A DNA stretch of 64,000 bases from Brumicola pallidula DSM 14239 = ACAM 615 (GTDB taxonomy: Bacteria; Pseudomonadota; Gammaproteobacteria; Enterobacterales; Alteromonadaceae): positions 1 to 64,000 of the forward strand of contig NZ_AUAV01000008.1 of assembly GCF_000428905.1 (NCBI RefSeq). The letters are read 5' to 3'. A program made the translations under genes and the position numbers. The notes beneath the pieces are model-generated. The model made no database searches, was not told the origin of the DNA, and saw only the letters and a list, made by a program, of their open reading frames with translations. Position 1 is the first letter of the stretch, and each line of letters opens with the position of its first letter. Positions 55,421 through 63,235 of this stretch are shown here, piece after piece.

Positions 55421-55498
55421 AGTGTGCATTCCTGTTTACCGGAAGTAATAGTGATTTTGTTAAGGCAAAGCGACAACAATAAATATGACCTAAAAGCG

Positions 55499-55568
55499 GC
55501 CAGTACAAGCTAATACAAGCTAATAAAGGCCAATAGATGCTAATAGAAGCCAATAGAGGTTAATCAGC
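55499..55568. repeat. Degenerate 10-bp tandem repeat (7 units)
   Basis: Seven units of about GCYAATANAR (for example GCTAATACAA, GCCAATAGAT, GCTAATAGAA) fill the gap between the aldehyde dehydrogenase and aruH-like genes and include the dehydrogenase stop codon. The 10-bp period equals one helical turn. Confidence 0.8.
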
Positions 55569-56990
55569 AGCATTAATAAGCATGGCTTTAGTTTCTGTAT
55601 ATTCTTTTAGTCCCTCGAGACCCCACTCTCGACCATTACCCGATTGTTTATACCCACCAAAAGGACTATCAGTATTGAATAGAGCACCTTGTATATAACA
55701 TTGACCGGCTCGTAATTTGCTGGCAATGTTAATTGCCGCAGTTTGATTTGCAGCAAACACGGCGGATGACAAGCCAAATGGCGTCTCATTTGCTAGTTCA
55801 ATTGCCTGTTGAATATTTTGGTAAGGAATAATGCATAACACGGGACCAAATATTTCTTCCTGAGCAATAATCATATCATTCCTGACATCCGAAAAAATTG
55901 TGGGCATCACATATGCCCCTTTACGCAATGCTTCAGGTAGTTGTGTGCCACCGCAGAGTAACTTAGCGCCTTCTTCTATGCCTTTTTCGATATAGCTCAA
56001 TACGCGTTGTTGCTGTTGCCTAGAACTAAGTGGCCCCATATTTGTGGCGGCTAACATCGGATCGCCTAACTGCCATTCTGCAGCAGCGTATTTGGCTATC
56101 TCTTCAACTTCAGCTAGTTGTTCAGCGGGTACTAACATTCTCGTCAGCGCGCAACATGTTTGCCCCGAATTTAACATCACGTCTTCTACACCATAACGCA
56201 CAGCGGCAGCCAAATCGGCACCTTGAGCGATGATATAAGGTGATTTCCCACCCAGTTCTTGGCACACTCTTTTTACCGTTGGTGCGGCTGCTTGCGCCAC
56301 TTTTACGCCCGCCAAGGTTGAGCCGGTAAAAGACACCATATCAACCAACGCATGGCTGCATAACGCTTCACCAATTTGGCTGCCTACTCCGGTCAATAAA
56401 TTAAATACACCGTGTGGTAGACTGCTTTGATGAATAATTTCAGCTAAAATCAAATCTTGCAACGGTGTTTGTTCAGCGGGCTTAACTACCACGGTGCAAC
56501 CTGCAGCCAGTGCTGGACCTAACTTACCTACTAATTGCGATAAAGGGTAATTCCAAGGATTGATTAATACACAAACGCCAACAGCTTCAGTAACAACAAT
56601 ATGATTAGCGTGTACCTGCTGTTTATCCATTTCACTAGCTAAAGGTGCGAAGCTGCGCAATGCATCAATAGCGCCCTGTACTTGTATTTCAGAAGCCAAA
56701 GAAAGGGGGCAACCCATCGATGCTACTATCACTTCTGTGAGTTCATCGATACGTGCTTGCATGCCGTCGGCTATTTCGTTAATAATCGCAGCTCTGAAAT
56801 TAGCAGGTTGTTCAGACCAAGAGCTAAATGCCTTACTTGCAGCTCTAATGGCATTATCTACGTCTTGCACATCGGCAGATGGCACACTCGCATAGAGTTC
56901 ACCATTAGCAGGATTTATCACCTCAAGTTGTGCGTCACTGTGGCTATTTACCCAGTGACCATCAATATAAAGCTGTTCAAATTTTTTCAT
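55560..56990 (-). CDS. Aldehyde dehydrogenase (candidate 4-guanidinobutyraldehyde dehydrogenase)
   Basis: 476 residues: NPWNYPLSQLVGKLGPALAAG, FTGSTLAGVKVAQ, QELGGKSPY (general base Glu) and NSGQTCCALTR with the catalytic Cys. Length slightly short of the ~490 usual. Member of the broad NAD aldehyde dehydrogenase family. Between the carbamoylase and the transaminase in one operon, it is the natural candidate for oxidising the aldehyde formed by the AruI-like decarboxylase. The specific substrate is inference. Confidence 0.87.
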   Translation of the reverse strand: MKKFEQLYIDGHWVNSHSDAQLEVINPANGELYASVPSADVQDVDNAIRAASKAFSSWSEQPANFRAAIINEIADGMQARIDELTEVIVASMGCPLSLASEIQVQGAIDALRSFAPLASEMDKQQVHANHIVVTEAVGVCVLINPWNYPLSQLVGKLGPALAAGCTVVVKPAEQTPLQDLILAEIIHQSSLPHGVFNLLTGVGSQIGEALCSHALVDMVSFTGSTLAGVKVAQAAAPTVKRVCQELGGKSPYIIAQGADLAAAVRYGVEDVMLNSGQTCCALTRMLVPAEQLAEVEEIAKYAAAEWQLGDPMLAATNMGPLSSRQQQQRVLSYIEKGIEEGAKLLCGGTQLPEALRKGAYVMPTIFSDVRNDMIIAQEEIFGPVLCIIPYQNIQQAIELANETPFGLSSAVFAANQTAAINIASKLRAGQCYIQGALFNTDSPFGGYKQSGNGREWGLEGLKEYTETKAMLINAAD

Positions 56991-57008
56991 TTAACACCAC
57001 ACTTACCG

Positions 57009-58238
57009 TTACTCAGCAGCTAATTTTAATACCGCGCCTAATAAAACCTGACAACCTGCAGCAATGTCTTCGGGTTTGGCATTTTCAGCTTCGTTATGGC
57101 TAATTCCTTTTTCACACGGCACAAAGATCATCGATGTAGGGGCAACTCGAGAGACATAGACAGAATCGTGGCCCGCGCCAGAGAACATTTCTTCGTAGGC
57201 TATGCCCGTTTCTTCAACCGCTTCTCGAACTGCATCAATGCAGGTTTTATCAAACTCAACTGCAGGTGAATTCCACTCATCCAAAATTTCAAAATCGACA
57301 TCACAAGCAGCACAAACTTGCTTAGAAATCTGTCTAAATTTCTGATCCATTTGTTGCAATATACCCTGATTAGGATTACGTAAGTCGACTGTTAACGTTA
57401 ATGTTTCTGGCACTGTGTTACGCGAACCCGGAGTGACGTTGATATCACCAAAGGTTGCCCTTGCTTGAGGTGCATATTCATCTGCGAGCGCATACAGTTG
57501 AGCAATAATTTGCGCTGCTGCTTTCACTGGGTCTTTGCGCTGATCCATAGGGGTCGGGCCTGCATGCACCGGTTGCCCATGTATCACTAAATCGTACCAG
57601 CGCATTCCCTGTACGCCTTTAACCACACCTATCTGTTTATTAATTAATTCCAGAATAGGCCCTTGTTCTATATGTAATTCGAATGCCGCTTTTATAGGGA
57701 ATGGTGCACAGGGAGTCTCGCCTAAATAACCTATACGTTCGAGCTCCTGTTTGATTGTAGCTCCTTGTTTATCGGCACGCTGCCAACCATAGTCGATAGA
57801 AAACTCCCCACTCCAAACACCTGAGCCAATCATGGCCGGAGAAAAACGAGCCCCTTCCTCATTAGTCCATACCACTACTTCAATGGGATGCAAGGTTTGT
57901 TGATTAGCATCATTTAAGGTGCGTAATACTTCTAAGCCAGCTAAAACGCCATATACGCCATCAAATCTGCCACCTGTCGGTTGCGAGTCTAAATGACTCC
58001 CTATAATGACGGGAGGCAAGTTATTATCAGCCCCTTTTTGGCGCAAAAATAAATTGCCCATCTGATCGACTCTAAGCTCACAGCCTATTTCTTTACACCA
58101 GCTTACAAATAAATCTCTACCGGCTTTATCCAAGTCAGTTAAGGCTTGACGATTACAACCGCCTTTTGGCGTTGCGCCAATCTCAGCCATGACCATTAAA
58201 CTAGACCATAATCTTTCGCTATTGATTTTTAGTGTCAT
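57009..58238 (-). CDS. M20-family N-carbamoyl amidohydrolase (HyuC/AllC type)
   Basis: 409 residues. Dinuclear metal site: GSHLDSQPTGGRFDGVYG, NEEGARF, AAFELHIEQGP and a terminal GISHNEAE; dimerisation/lid region HGQPVHAGPTPMDQRKDP with the substrate His/Arg. Family: N-carbamoyl-amino-acid hydrolases, beta-ureidopropionase and allantoate amidohydrolase. 10 bp downstream of the deiminase gene, so it probably hydrolyses the N-carbamoyl (ureido) product of that enzyme to the amine, CO2 and ammonia. Confidence 0.87.
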   Translation of the reverse strand: MTLKINSERLWSSLMVMAEIGATPKGGCNRQALTDLDKAGRDLFVSWCKEIGCELRVDQMGNLFLRQKGADNNLPPVIIGSHLDSQPTGGRFDGVYGVLAGLEVLRTLNDANQQTLHPIEVVVWTNEEGARFSPAMIGSGVWSGEFSIDYGWQRADKQGATIKQELERIGYLGETPCAPFPIKAAFELHIEQGPILELINKQIGVVKGVQGMRWYDLVIHGQPVHAGPTPMDQRKDPVKAAAQIIAQLYALADEYAPQARATFGDINVTPGSRNTVPETLTLTVDLRNPNQGILQQMDQKFRQISKQVCAACDVDFEILDEWNSPAVEFDKTCIDAVREAVEETGIAYEEMFSGAGHDSVYVSRVAPTSMIFVPCEKGISHNEAENAKPEDIAAGCQVLLGAVLKLAAE

Positions 58239-58248
58239 ATTAATTCTC

Positions 58249-59157
58249 CTATGCGTCTTTTCGACTTAAAGGTTGGCACATACAGTGCACACCGCCACCA
58301 CCAGAAGTGAACATTGACATATCTGGCTGATATACTTCCAATCCATGGGCTTTTGCTTTGCCCACTAGCTCTGTACTCGCTTGGGGTATTAATACTCTAT
58401 CATTACCTAAAGCGACAACATTAACCCCAAGCTCTAATACCGACCGATAAGAAATATCAATAATGTCAATACCTCTACTTTTCAGCCAATCGAGTAATTC
58501 ATCTTCTACGGCTTGAGTACAAACGGCGGCTAACTTCTCTGACAACATGGCAAATTTTACATCTAAATGTAAAAAGTACGGGTCAAATTGATAAGATTTG
58601 AACTCCCATCCTTCTTTTTCAACCCAGCTACGGACTTGCTTAAGTCCGGCTTCGCTTGTACGTTCGTCAGTATAACCACACAATATAACCCCTGGCTCTA
58701 AAACCATGAAGTCGCCGCCTTCAAAAGCACCTGCGGTAACAGCCTCGTAAACCGGAATGTTGTTTTCCTGATAGAATTTAGATACCGCTACCCACTCACC
58801 TCGTCGCCATGGGCTATACATTTGGGTGATCATAGGACCCCAAGGGGTTAATACCGAAGAATCGCGAGCATATATTTGATAAGGCAGGTTTTCATCCGCC
58901 TTAAGAAAATGAGTTTTTACCCCGCAATGTTGATAAACGTCTAACATTTCTTGGTATTGCTGTTGCGCTATATGCTTGTCAAATTCCCGTCCCAATCGAA
59001 TTGAACGCCGCGACATGGCATTACCTTTTTGCCATGAATAATGCTCCATGGGTCCAATCAATACATCTTGCAGCTCACCATATTCAGAGTCCATGCTCCA
59101 ATAATCTAGGCGAGATGTGGCTCCTTGCTCGTTACGACGGAAAAAAGGGTCTTGCAT
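58249..59157 (-). CDS. Guanidine-modifying enzyme family protein (deiminase/amidinotransferase-like)
   Basis: 302 residues of the pentein fold. FEGGDF (145-150, acidic residues binding the guanidinium), H197 and D199 in HLDVKF, and nucleophile C292 in GGGGVHCMC near the C-terminus. These are the catalytic features of arginine deiminase, DDAH and amidinotransferases. First gene of the minus-strand operon, with the carbamoylase next. Most likely it hydrolyses a guanidino group to a ureido group and ammonia. The substrate, perhaps 4-guanidinobutyrate or a methylated arginine, is inference. No signal peptide. Confidence 0.8.
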   Translation of the reverse strand: MQDPFFRRNEQGATSRLDYWSMDSEYGELQDVLIGPMEHYSWQKGNAMSRRSIRLGREFDKHIAQQQYQEMLDVYQHCGVKTHFLKADENLPYQIYARDSSVLTPWGPMITQMYSPWRRGEWVAVSKFYQENNIPVYEAVTAGAFEGGDFMVLEPGVILCGYTDERTSEAGLKQVRSWVEKEGWEFKSYQFDPYFLHLDVKFAMLSEKLAAVCTQAVEDELLDWLKSRGIDIIDISYRSVLELGVNVVALGNDRVLIPQASTELVGKAKAHGLEVYQPDMSMFTSGGGGVHCMCQPLSRKDA

Positions 59158-59229
59158 GCTTAAATTACTCTATCAGAATTTATCAACTTAGTTTATGGTT
59201 ACCTAATTAATAATCAAGCAAAGGTTATT

Positions 59230-59255
59230 GACCAAATTGGTCACATAATGAGACC
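59230..59255. promoter_or_regulatory. Candidate LysR operator
   Basis: GACCAAATTGGTC (59230-59242) is a perfect 6-bp inverted repeat around one base, overlapping GGTCACATAATGAGACC (59239-59255), a second inverted repeat. It lies between the divergent deiminase operon and the LysR gene, 73-98 bp from the deiminase start. Confidence 0.5.
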
Positions 59256-59412
59256 AGGCTGGCTGTTGACTATATTCACTAACCCTAGATGATGATAATG
59301 AGTAAAAACTCGTCGGATACAACCAGGGTCTGCAATACAGCCCAAAAGGAGTGATCGCACTGCAACTGTTATTTTTTTACAAAAACACATGGTTTTGAAG
59401 GAAGCAATATCA

Positions 59413-60354
59413 ATGAAACAGAAACAAAGCCCTTATTTGGATTTACGGCAAATTCCGCTAAATTCCTTACATGCCTTTGAAGCTGCCGGTCGACATTGTC
59501 ATATGCGTCAAGCGGCACAGGAAATGTTCGTGTCACATTCAGCACTAAGTCGGCACATAAAACTATTAGAAGCACGATTAGGTACACAACTTTTTGAGCG
59601 AAAAAATAACAAGCTACGATTGACTGCGCCGGGCAGCCGATTACTATCGTCCATTCAAATTGCTTTCGCTGAATTGAACAAAGGTTTGCATATGCTTGAC
59701 CCAACCTTAGTGGCGGGTGAAATAGTCATAGGCACGACAGCCACCATCATGCTCAATTGGTTATTGCCAGTACTGGCAAATGTACAGCGCCAATTTCCGG
59801 AGATTTCATTTAAGTTAAAAACGCTGGAACCGCATCAAAAATCCTTGCCGCCTGATCTCGACATCGCCTTATGCTTAGGCTTACCTGAGGATCCAAGCAG
59901 AACAATTACTAAACTGTATAATGAATATTATGTGCCCGTGTGTAATCCCTCACTACTAAAAGGACAGGCGATAAAAACAGTTAAAGAACTCCTCGCTTAT
60001 CCACTATTACACGACGGATTGGCGCAATGGTTTAAGTGGTTTAATCATCACAAATTAGATGGGCAAAATGCATCACAACACACCTATTTTGAATACGCTT
60101 ACCAAGCCATCGAAGCCGCTCGACTTGGCATGGGTATAGCATTAGCTGACACTGTTGAGGTAGCAGATGATATTAAACAAGGTAAGTTAATGCTCGCGGT
60201 TGATTCAGATCACAATGAAGGACAATCGGTTTATTTAGCCACTCATGAGGAAAAACACATGAATTACCGCACCCAGTTGGTATTGCGTAGTGTGTTAGAA
60301 AATCTTGCACAAAAAGGCGCAAGATTAGAGAAAAATTTCAACTTGCTTACTTAA
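59413..60354 (+). CDS. LysR-family regulator
   Basis: 313 residues from ATG 59413, placed after GAAGGAAG at a good distance; ATG-less upstream frame from 59389 is less likely. HTH: SLHAFEAAGRHCHMRQAAQEMFVSHSALSRHIKLLE. Effector domain from ~105. GcvA/AmpR-like type. Divergent from the deiminase, carbamoylase, aldehyde dehydrogenase and transaminase operon, which it probably controls through the inverted repeats at 59230-59255. Confidence 0.88.
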   Translation: MKQKQSPYLDLRQIPLNSLHAFEAAGRHCHMRQAAQEMFVSHSALSRHIKLLEARLGTQLFERKNNKLRLTAPGSRLLSSIQIAFAELNKGLHMLDPTLVAGEIVIGTTATIMLNWLLPVLANVQRQFPEISFKLKTLEPHQKSLPPDLDIALCLGLPEDPSRTITKLYNEYYVPVCNPSLLKGQAIKTVKELLAYPLLHDGLAQWFKWFNHHKLDGQNASQHTYFEYAYQAIEAARLGMGIALADTVEVADDIKQGKLMLAVDSDHNEGQSVYLATHEEKHMNYRTQLVLRSVLENLAQKGARLEKNFNLLT

Positions 60355-60465
60355 TGAATAAAGGACGAATAGGTCTGGAATTGTTGCAGTTGAACTAGCT
60401 AAATACGACTATTCACTAAATTGTTCACGACTAACAAATACATCCGCATAGTAAAAATATCTTAT

Positions 60466-60489
60466 AAAAAAGGCGCCTTAAGAGGCGCC
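60466..60489 (-). terminator. Intrinsic terminator of the third TonB receptor gene
   Basis: On the minus strand GGCGCCT (60489-60483), loop CTTA, AGGCGCC (60478-60472), followed by TTTTTTATAAG. It lies 26 nt after the receptor stop codon at 60515. Confidence 0.9.
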
Positions 60490-60514
60490 CTACCGAGTTA
60501 AGTCTTGTTGATTT

Positions 60515-62890
60515 TTAGAATTTCACTCGCAACTGAATACCAAAGTGACGATCTGCATCACGCGGTATTTGGTAACGGAAGTTATCACCACTATAGGTAG
60601 TCACAAATTTCTCATCGGTGAGGTTTTTAGCAATAAGCGAAATTCTGTAAGCGTCGTCATCAAACGAAAATGCAACACTCGCATTAACGATGCTGTATTC
60701 AGGTAAAAACGCTTCTGGGTTAGTTTGTGCTGTGCTGCCCGGCGCGCCCGCAAAAATATCGTCGGTGTATACGTAAGATGAGTTAAAATAAACATCCATA
60801 CCATCCATTTCCATTACATATTCACCGGTAACTGAATACTTTAAGTCTGGAGAGAAGGGTAAATCGGCACCTGAGCGCCCATCACAAGTGGTTAATCCAA
60901 CCGGGCAACTGAATTCGTCAACAACGGCGTCTACGCTAGAAACACCTCCAGTTAGTACAAAGTTCTCTGTGGCTTGCCACATAAAGTCAACTTCAAACCC
61001 TTCAGTGGTAACAGAACCCGCATTAGTTAAACGAGTGATAACTACAGCGTCCAAAAGTTCGGAGTTGTTTGCTTGAAATCCATCTATGTCGGTTCTAAAT
61101 GCTGCTATATTAACAATTAAATTGTTTGTCGCATATTTATATCCGAGTTCGTAAGCGTCCGAAGTTTCGGGGCCAATGGGTAAGGTGTCGTTGTCTGCCA
61201 TATTGTAGAACACGTTGAACGCAGGACCTTTGTAGCCCTGTGAGAATGTGGCATACACCATGCTGTCGTCATTGATATCATACTGCACACCAAGCTTCGA
61301 TGACGTATTACTTTTATCAGTACCACCGCTATAGTCAGTCTCGAATCCACGCACACCAACACCTGTTCTCTTATACTGATCATTACTTTTTCTGTTATGT
61401 GAAAAGCTAACTTCATCGTCGGTGTAACGAATGCCGAAGAGGAGGCGTAAATTTTCGTTAATATGATACTTAGCGTCTGCAAACACAGCCCAGTTATCAA
61501 ACTCAGTTTCCATATAAGCCGTGGCACCTACTATGTCGTTTGAATTACAATTAAGCCCCTGCTCCGCGATGAAGTCGTTAATATCTGTCTCACTCGGATT
61601 TGCAACACCAAGCGTGTCGCTCAGGTATGCACCAATAGCAGCAGGGAATTGACCGTTATTATTTTGACACGAAGCATCTCGTGTAAAGTTTCTTTCAGAA
61701 GTTTGATTCCACCAGAAAAATCCAGCTTGGTAATCAAAATCACCGCCTAAAGGTGAGGCTATTCTGAACTCTTGTGATACTTGATCCCATTCTTGTGGTC
61801 CAATATCATGCAGTTGGAAAGGCACACCAAATACTGGGAAAGGCAGGTCGCCTGCTGTTGAAGTAAAGTCACCTTCACGAAACTCTGTATTATTCCAACT
61901 TCTATAAGCGGTAATAGAGGTGAACTCATGATCGCCAATAGGTTTATCGATTTGAACCGAAAACGCAGTATGATCGTCAATAGTACGAGTTTCAAAGTCA
62001 TGATCAATTTGACGTTGATTTAAATCTAAGTCTCCCACACCTGTGCTATTTGGTGATGCTTCAGAGTTATGTCTACCACTGGGTGTTAGTTCAAGATCGG
62101 CACAACAGGAATCGTTAGAACTAACGGTTTCAAAAATAAACAAAATGTCCGTGTCACCTGATGCTTCAATATCCAGCATCGCGCGAACACCTTCTTTATC
62201 ATATCCACTGGTAGTTTCATTGTTGTATACGTTCTTTATATAGCCATCAAACTGTGATTTTAATACCGTTAAACTGCCGTTTACGTTGTCATTGAGTGCA
62301 CCTGATACTCTGCCTTTAATACGATACTCATTATCTTGCATAAGCGTCGTTTCAAACACGCCCTCAAATTCGTCACTCGGGCGTTTAGAGGTCATGTTAA
62401 TAACACCGGCAGATGCATTTTTACCAAAGAGTGTGCCTTGTGGGCCGCGCAGTACTTCAATTCTTTCTAGGTCATATAAGTCAACAAAGGCTTGCCCTGA
62501 ACGACCAAGCACAACGCCATCCACTACCGTGGAAACACTTGGTTCTGCAGCCACACTAAAGGATATAGTCCCAATACCACGAATGGTAATTGCAGAATTT
62601 CGGGTGGTGTTACCTTTTCTAAAGCTAACGGACGGGACGAGTGCTTGCAGTCCTTCTATGTTGGTAGAGAACGCGGCGTTGATTTGGTTTTCACGCAAAA
62701 CAGTAACAGCAAGAGGAACTTCATTTAAATTTTCAACACGTTTTTGTGAAGTAACGGTAATAGTTTCGAATCCTTTGTCAGTGTCTTTCGATTCTTCTTG
62801 TGCGTTAACTGTCATGCCCAACGACAAACAGGTTGTCAGCGCTAAGGCTTTTGCAATACTTTGTTGCAAAGAGCTTGGTTTAAATTTCAT
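60515..62890 (-). CDS. TonB-dependent receptor (third)
   Basis: 791 residues from ATG 62890, 6 nt after GGAGA. Signal peptide residues 1-30 (LALTTCLSLGMTVNA). Plug: FETITVTSQKRVENLNEVPLAVTVL, ITIRGIGT, VEVLRGPQGTLFGKNASAGVINMTSKRP. Barrel ends IQLRVKF. Classic Alteromonadales/Sphingomonas organic-substrate receptor. It is a single-gene unit with its own terminator. The TRAP binding-protein gene lies upstream on the same strand, so both may serve one substrate, but a 342-bp gap with repeats separates them. Confidence 0.9.
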   Translation of the reverse strand: MKFKPSSLQQSIAKALALTTCLSLGMTVNAQEESKDTDKGFETITVTSQKRVENLNEVPLAVTVLRENQINAAFSTNIEGLQALVPSVSFRKGNTTRNSAITIRGIGTISFSVAAEPSVSTVVDGVVLGRSGQAFVDLYDLERIEVLRGPQGTLFGKNASAGVINMTSKRPSDEFEGVFETTLMQDNEYRIKGRVSGALNDNVNGSLTVLKSQFDGYIKNVYNNETTSGYDKEGVRAMLDIEASGDTDILFIFETVSSNDSCCADLELTPSGRHNSEASPNSTGVGDLDLNQRQIDHDFETRTIDDHTAFSVQIDKPIGDHEFTSITAYRSWNNTEFREGDFTSTAGDLPFPVFGVPFQLHDIGPQEWDQVSQEFRIASPLGGDFDYQAGFFWWNQTSERNFTRDASCQNNNGQFPAAIGAYLSDTLGVANPSETDINDFIAEQGLNCNSNDIVGATAYMETEFDNWAVFADAKYHINENLRLLFGIRYTDDEVSFSHNRKSNDQYKRTGVGVRGFETDYSGGTDKSNTSSKLGVQYDINDDSMVYATFSQGYKGPAFNVFYNMADNDTLPIGPETSDAYELGYKYATNNLIVNIAAFRTDIDGFQANNSELLDAVVITRLTNAGSVTTEGFEVDFMWQATENFVLTGGVSSVDAVVDEFSCPVGLTTCDGRSGADLPFSPDLKYSVTGEYVMEMDGMDVYFNSSYVYTDDIFAGAPGSTAQTNPEAFLPEYSIVNASVAFSFDDDAYRISLIAKNLTDEKFVTTYSGDNFRYQIPRDADRHFGIQLRVKF

Positions 62891-63232
62891 TGTGTTCTCC
62901 AATTTTCCAGTATGTCTTATTTTGCCAGTCACCATTCACTCAATTAAGCAAATAATTCGGCGCAGCATTTATTGATGTATAGCAAGTTGAGAGGCTCAAC
63001 TTGGCAACTTCTATCTGCAAACGGCTTATTTTTATTAAGACTATTTTAGGTCTGTCTTATATAAGATAGAAGATGTAATTAAAATTTACCCAATAAGTTA
63101 ACGAGATGCAACTGTTTTGTTATTAACTTGTGATTTAAATATGTAAATATAAGTTTATATCGTTATAGTTGTGAAATACGCTTTGTGCAGGATTACAGGA
63201 TTACAGGATTACAGGATTACAGGATTACAGGA
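62891..63232. other. Intergenic region upstream of third TonB receptor
   Basis: Non-coding 342 bp holding a 12-bp palindrome (63055-63066) and a six-copy 8-bp tandem repeat (63188-63235). The promoter of the receptor gene should be in this space. A long plus-strand frame across the receptor gene enters it but is a shadow. Confidence 0.5.
63055..63066. promoter_or_regulatory. Palindrome upstream of third TonB receptor
   Basis: TCTTATATAAGA is a perfect 12-bp palindrome about 165 bp upstream of the receptor start, in the sequence context GTCTTATATAAGAT. It could be a regulator site; no known consensus is claimed. Confidence 0.3.
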
Positions 63233-63235
63233 TTA
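63188..63235. repeat. 8-bp tandem repeat, six perfect copies
   Basis: CAGGATTA is repeated six times without mismatch (TAATCCTG on the minus strand). The last three bases (63233-63235) are the stop codon of the TRAP binding-protein gene. A candidate variable-number repeat. Confidence 0.95.

Noticed and set aside
62286-62975. Long plus-strand frame (229 codons) opposite the third TonB receptor gene
   Set aside because: It lies fully opposite a clear receptor gene, has no family motifs and follows from codon bias of the real gene.
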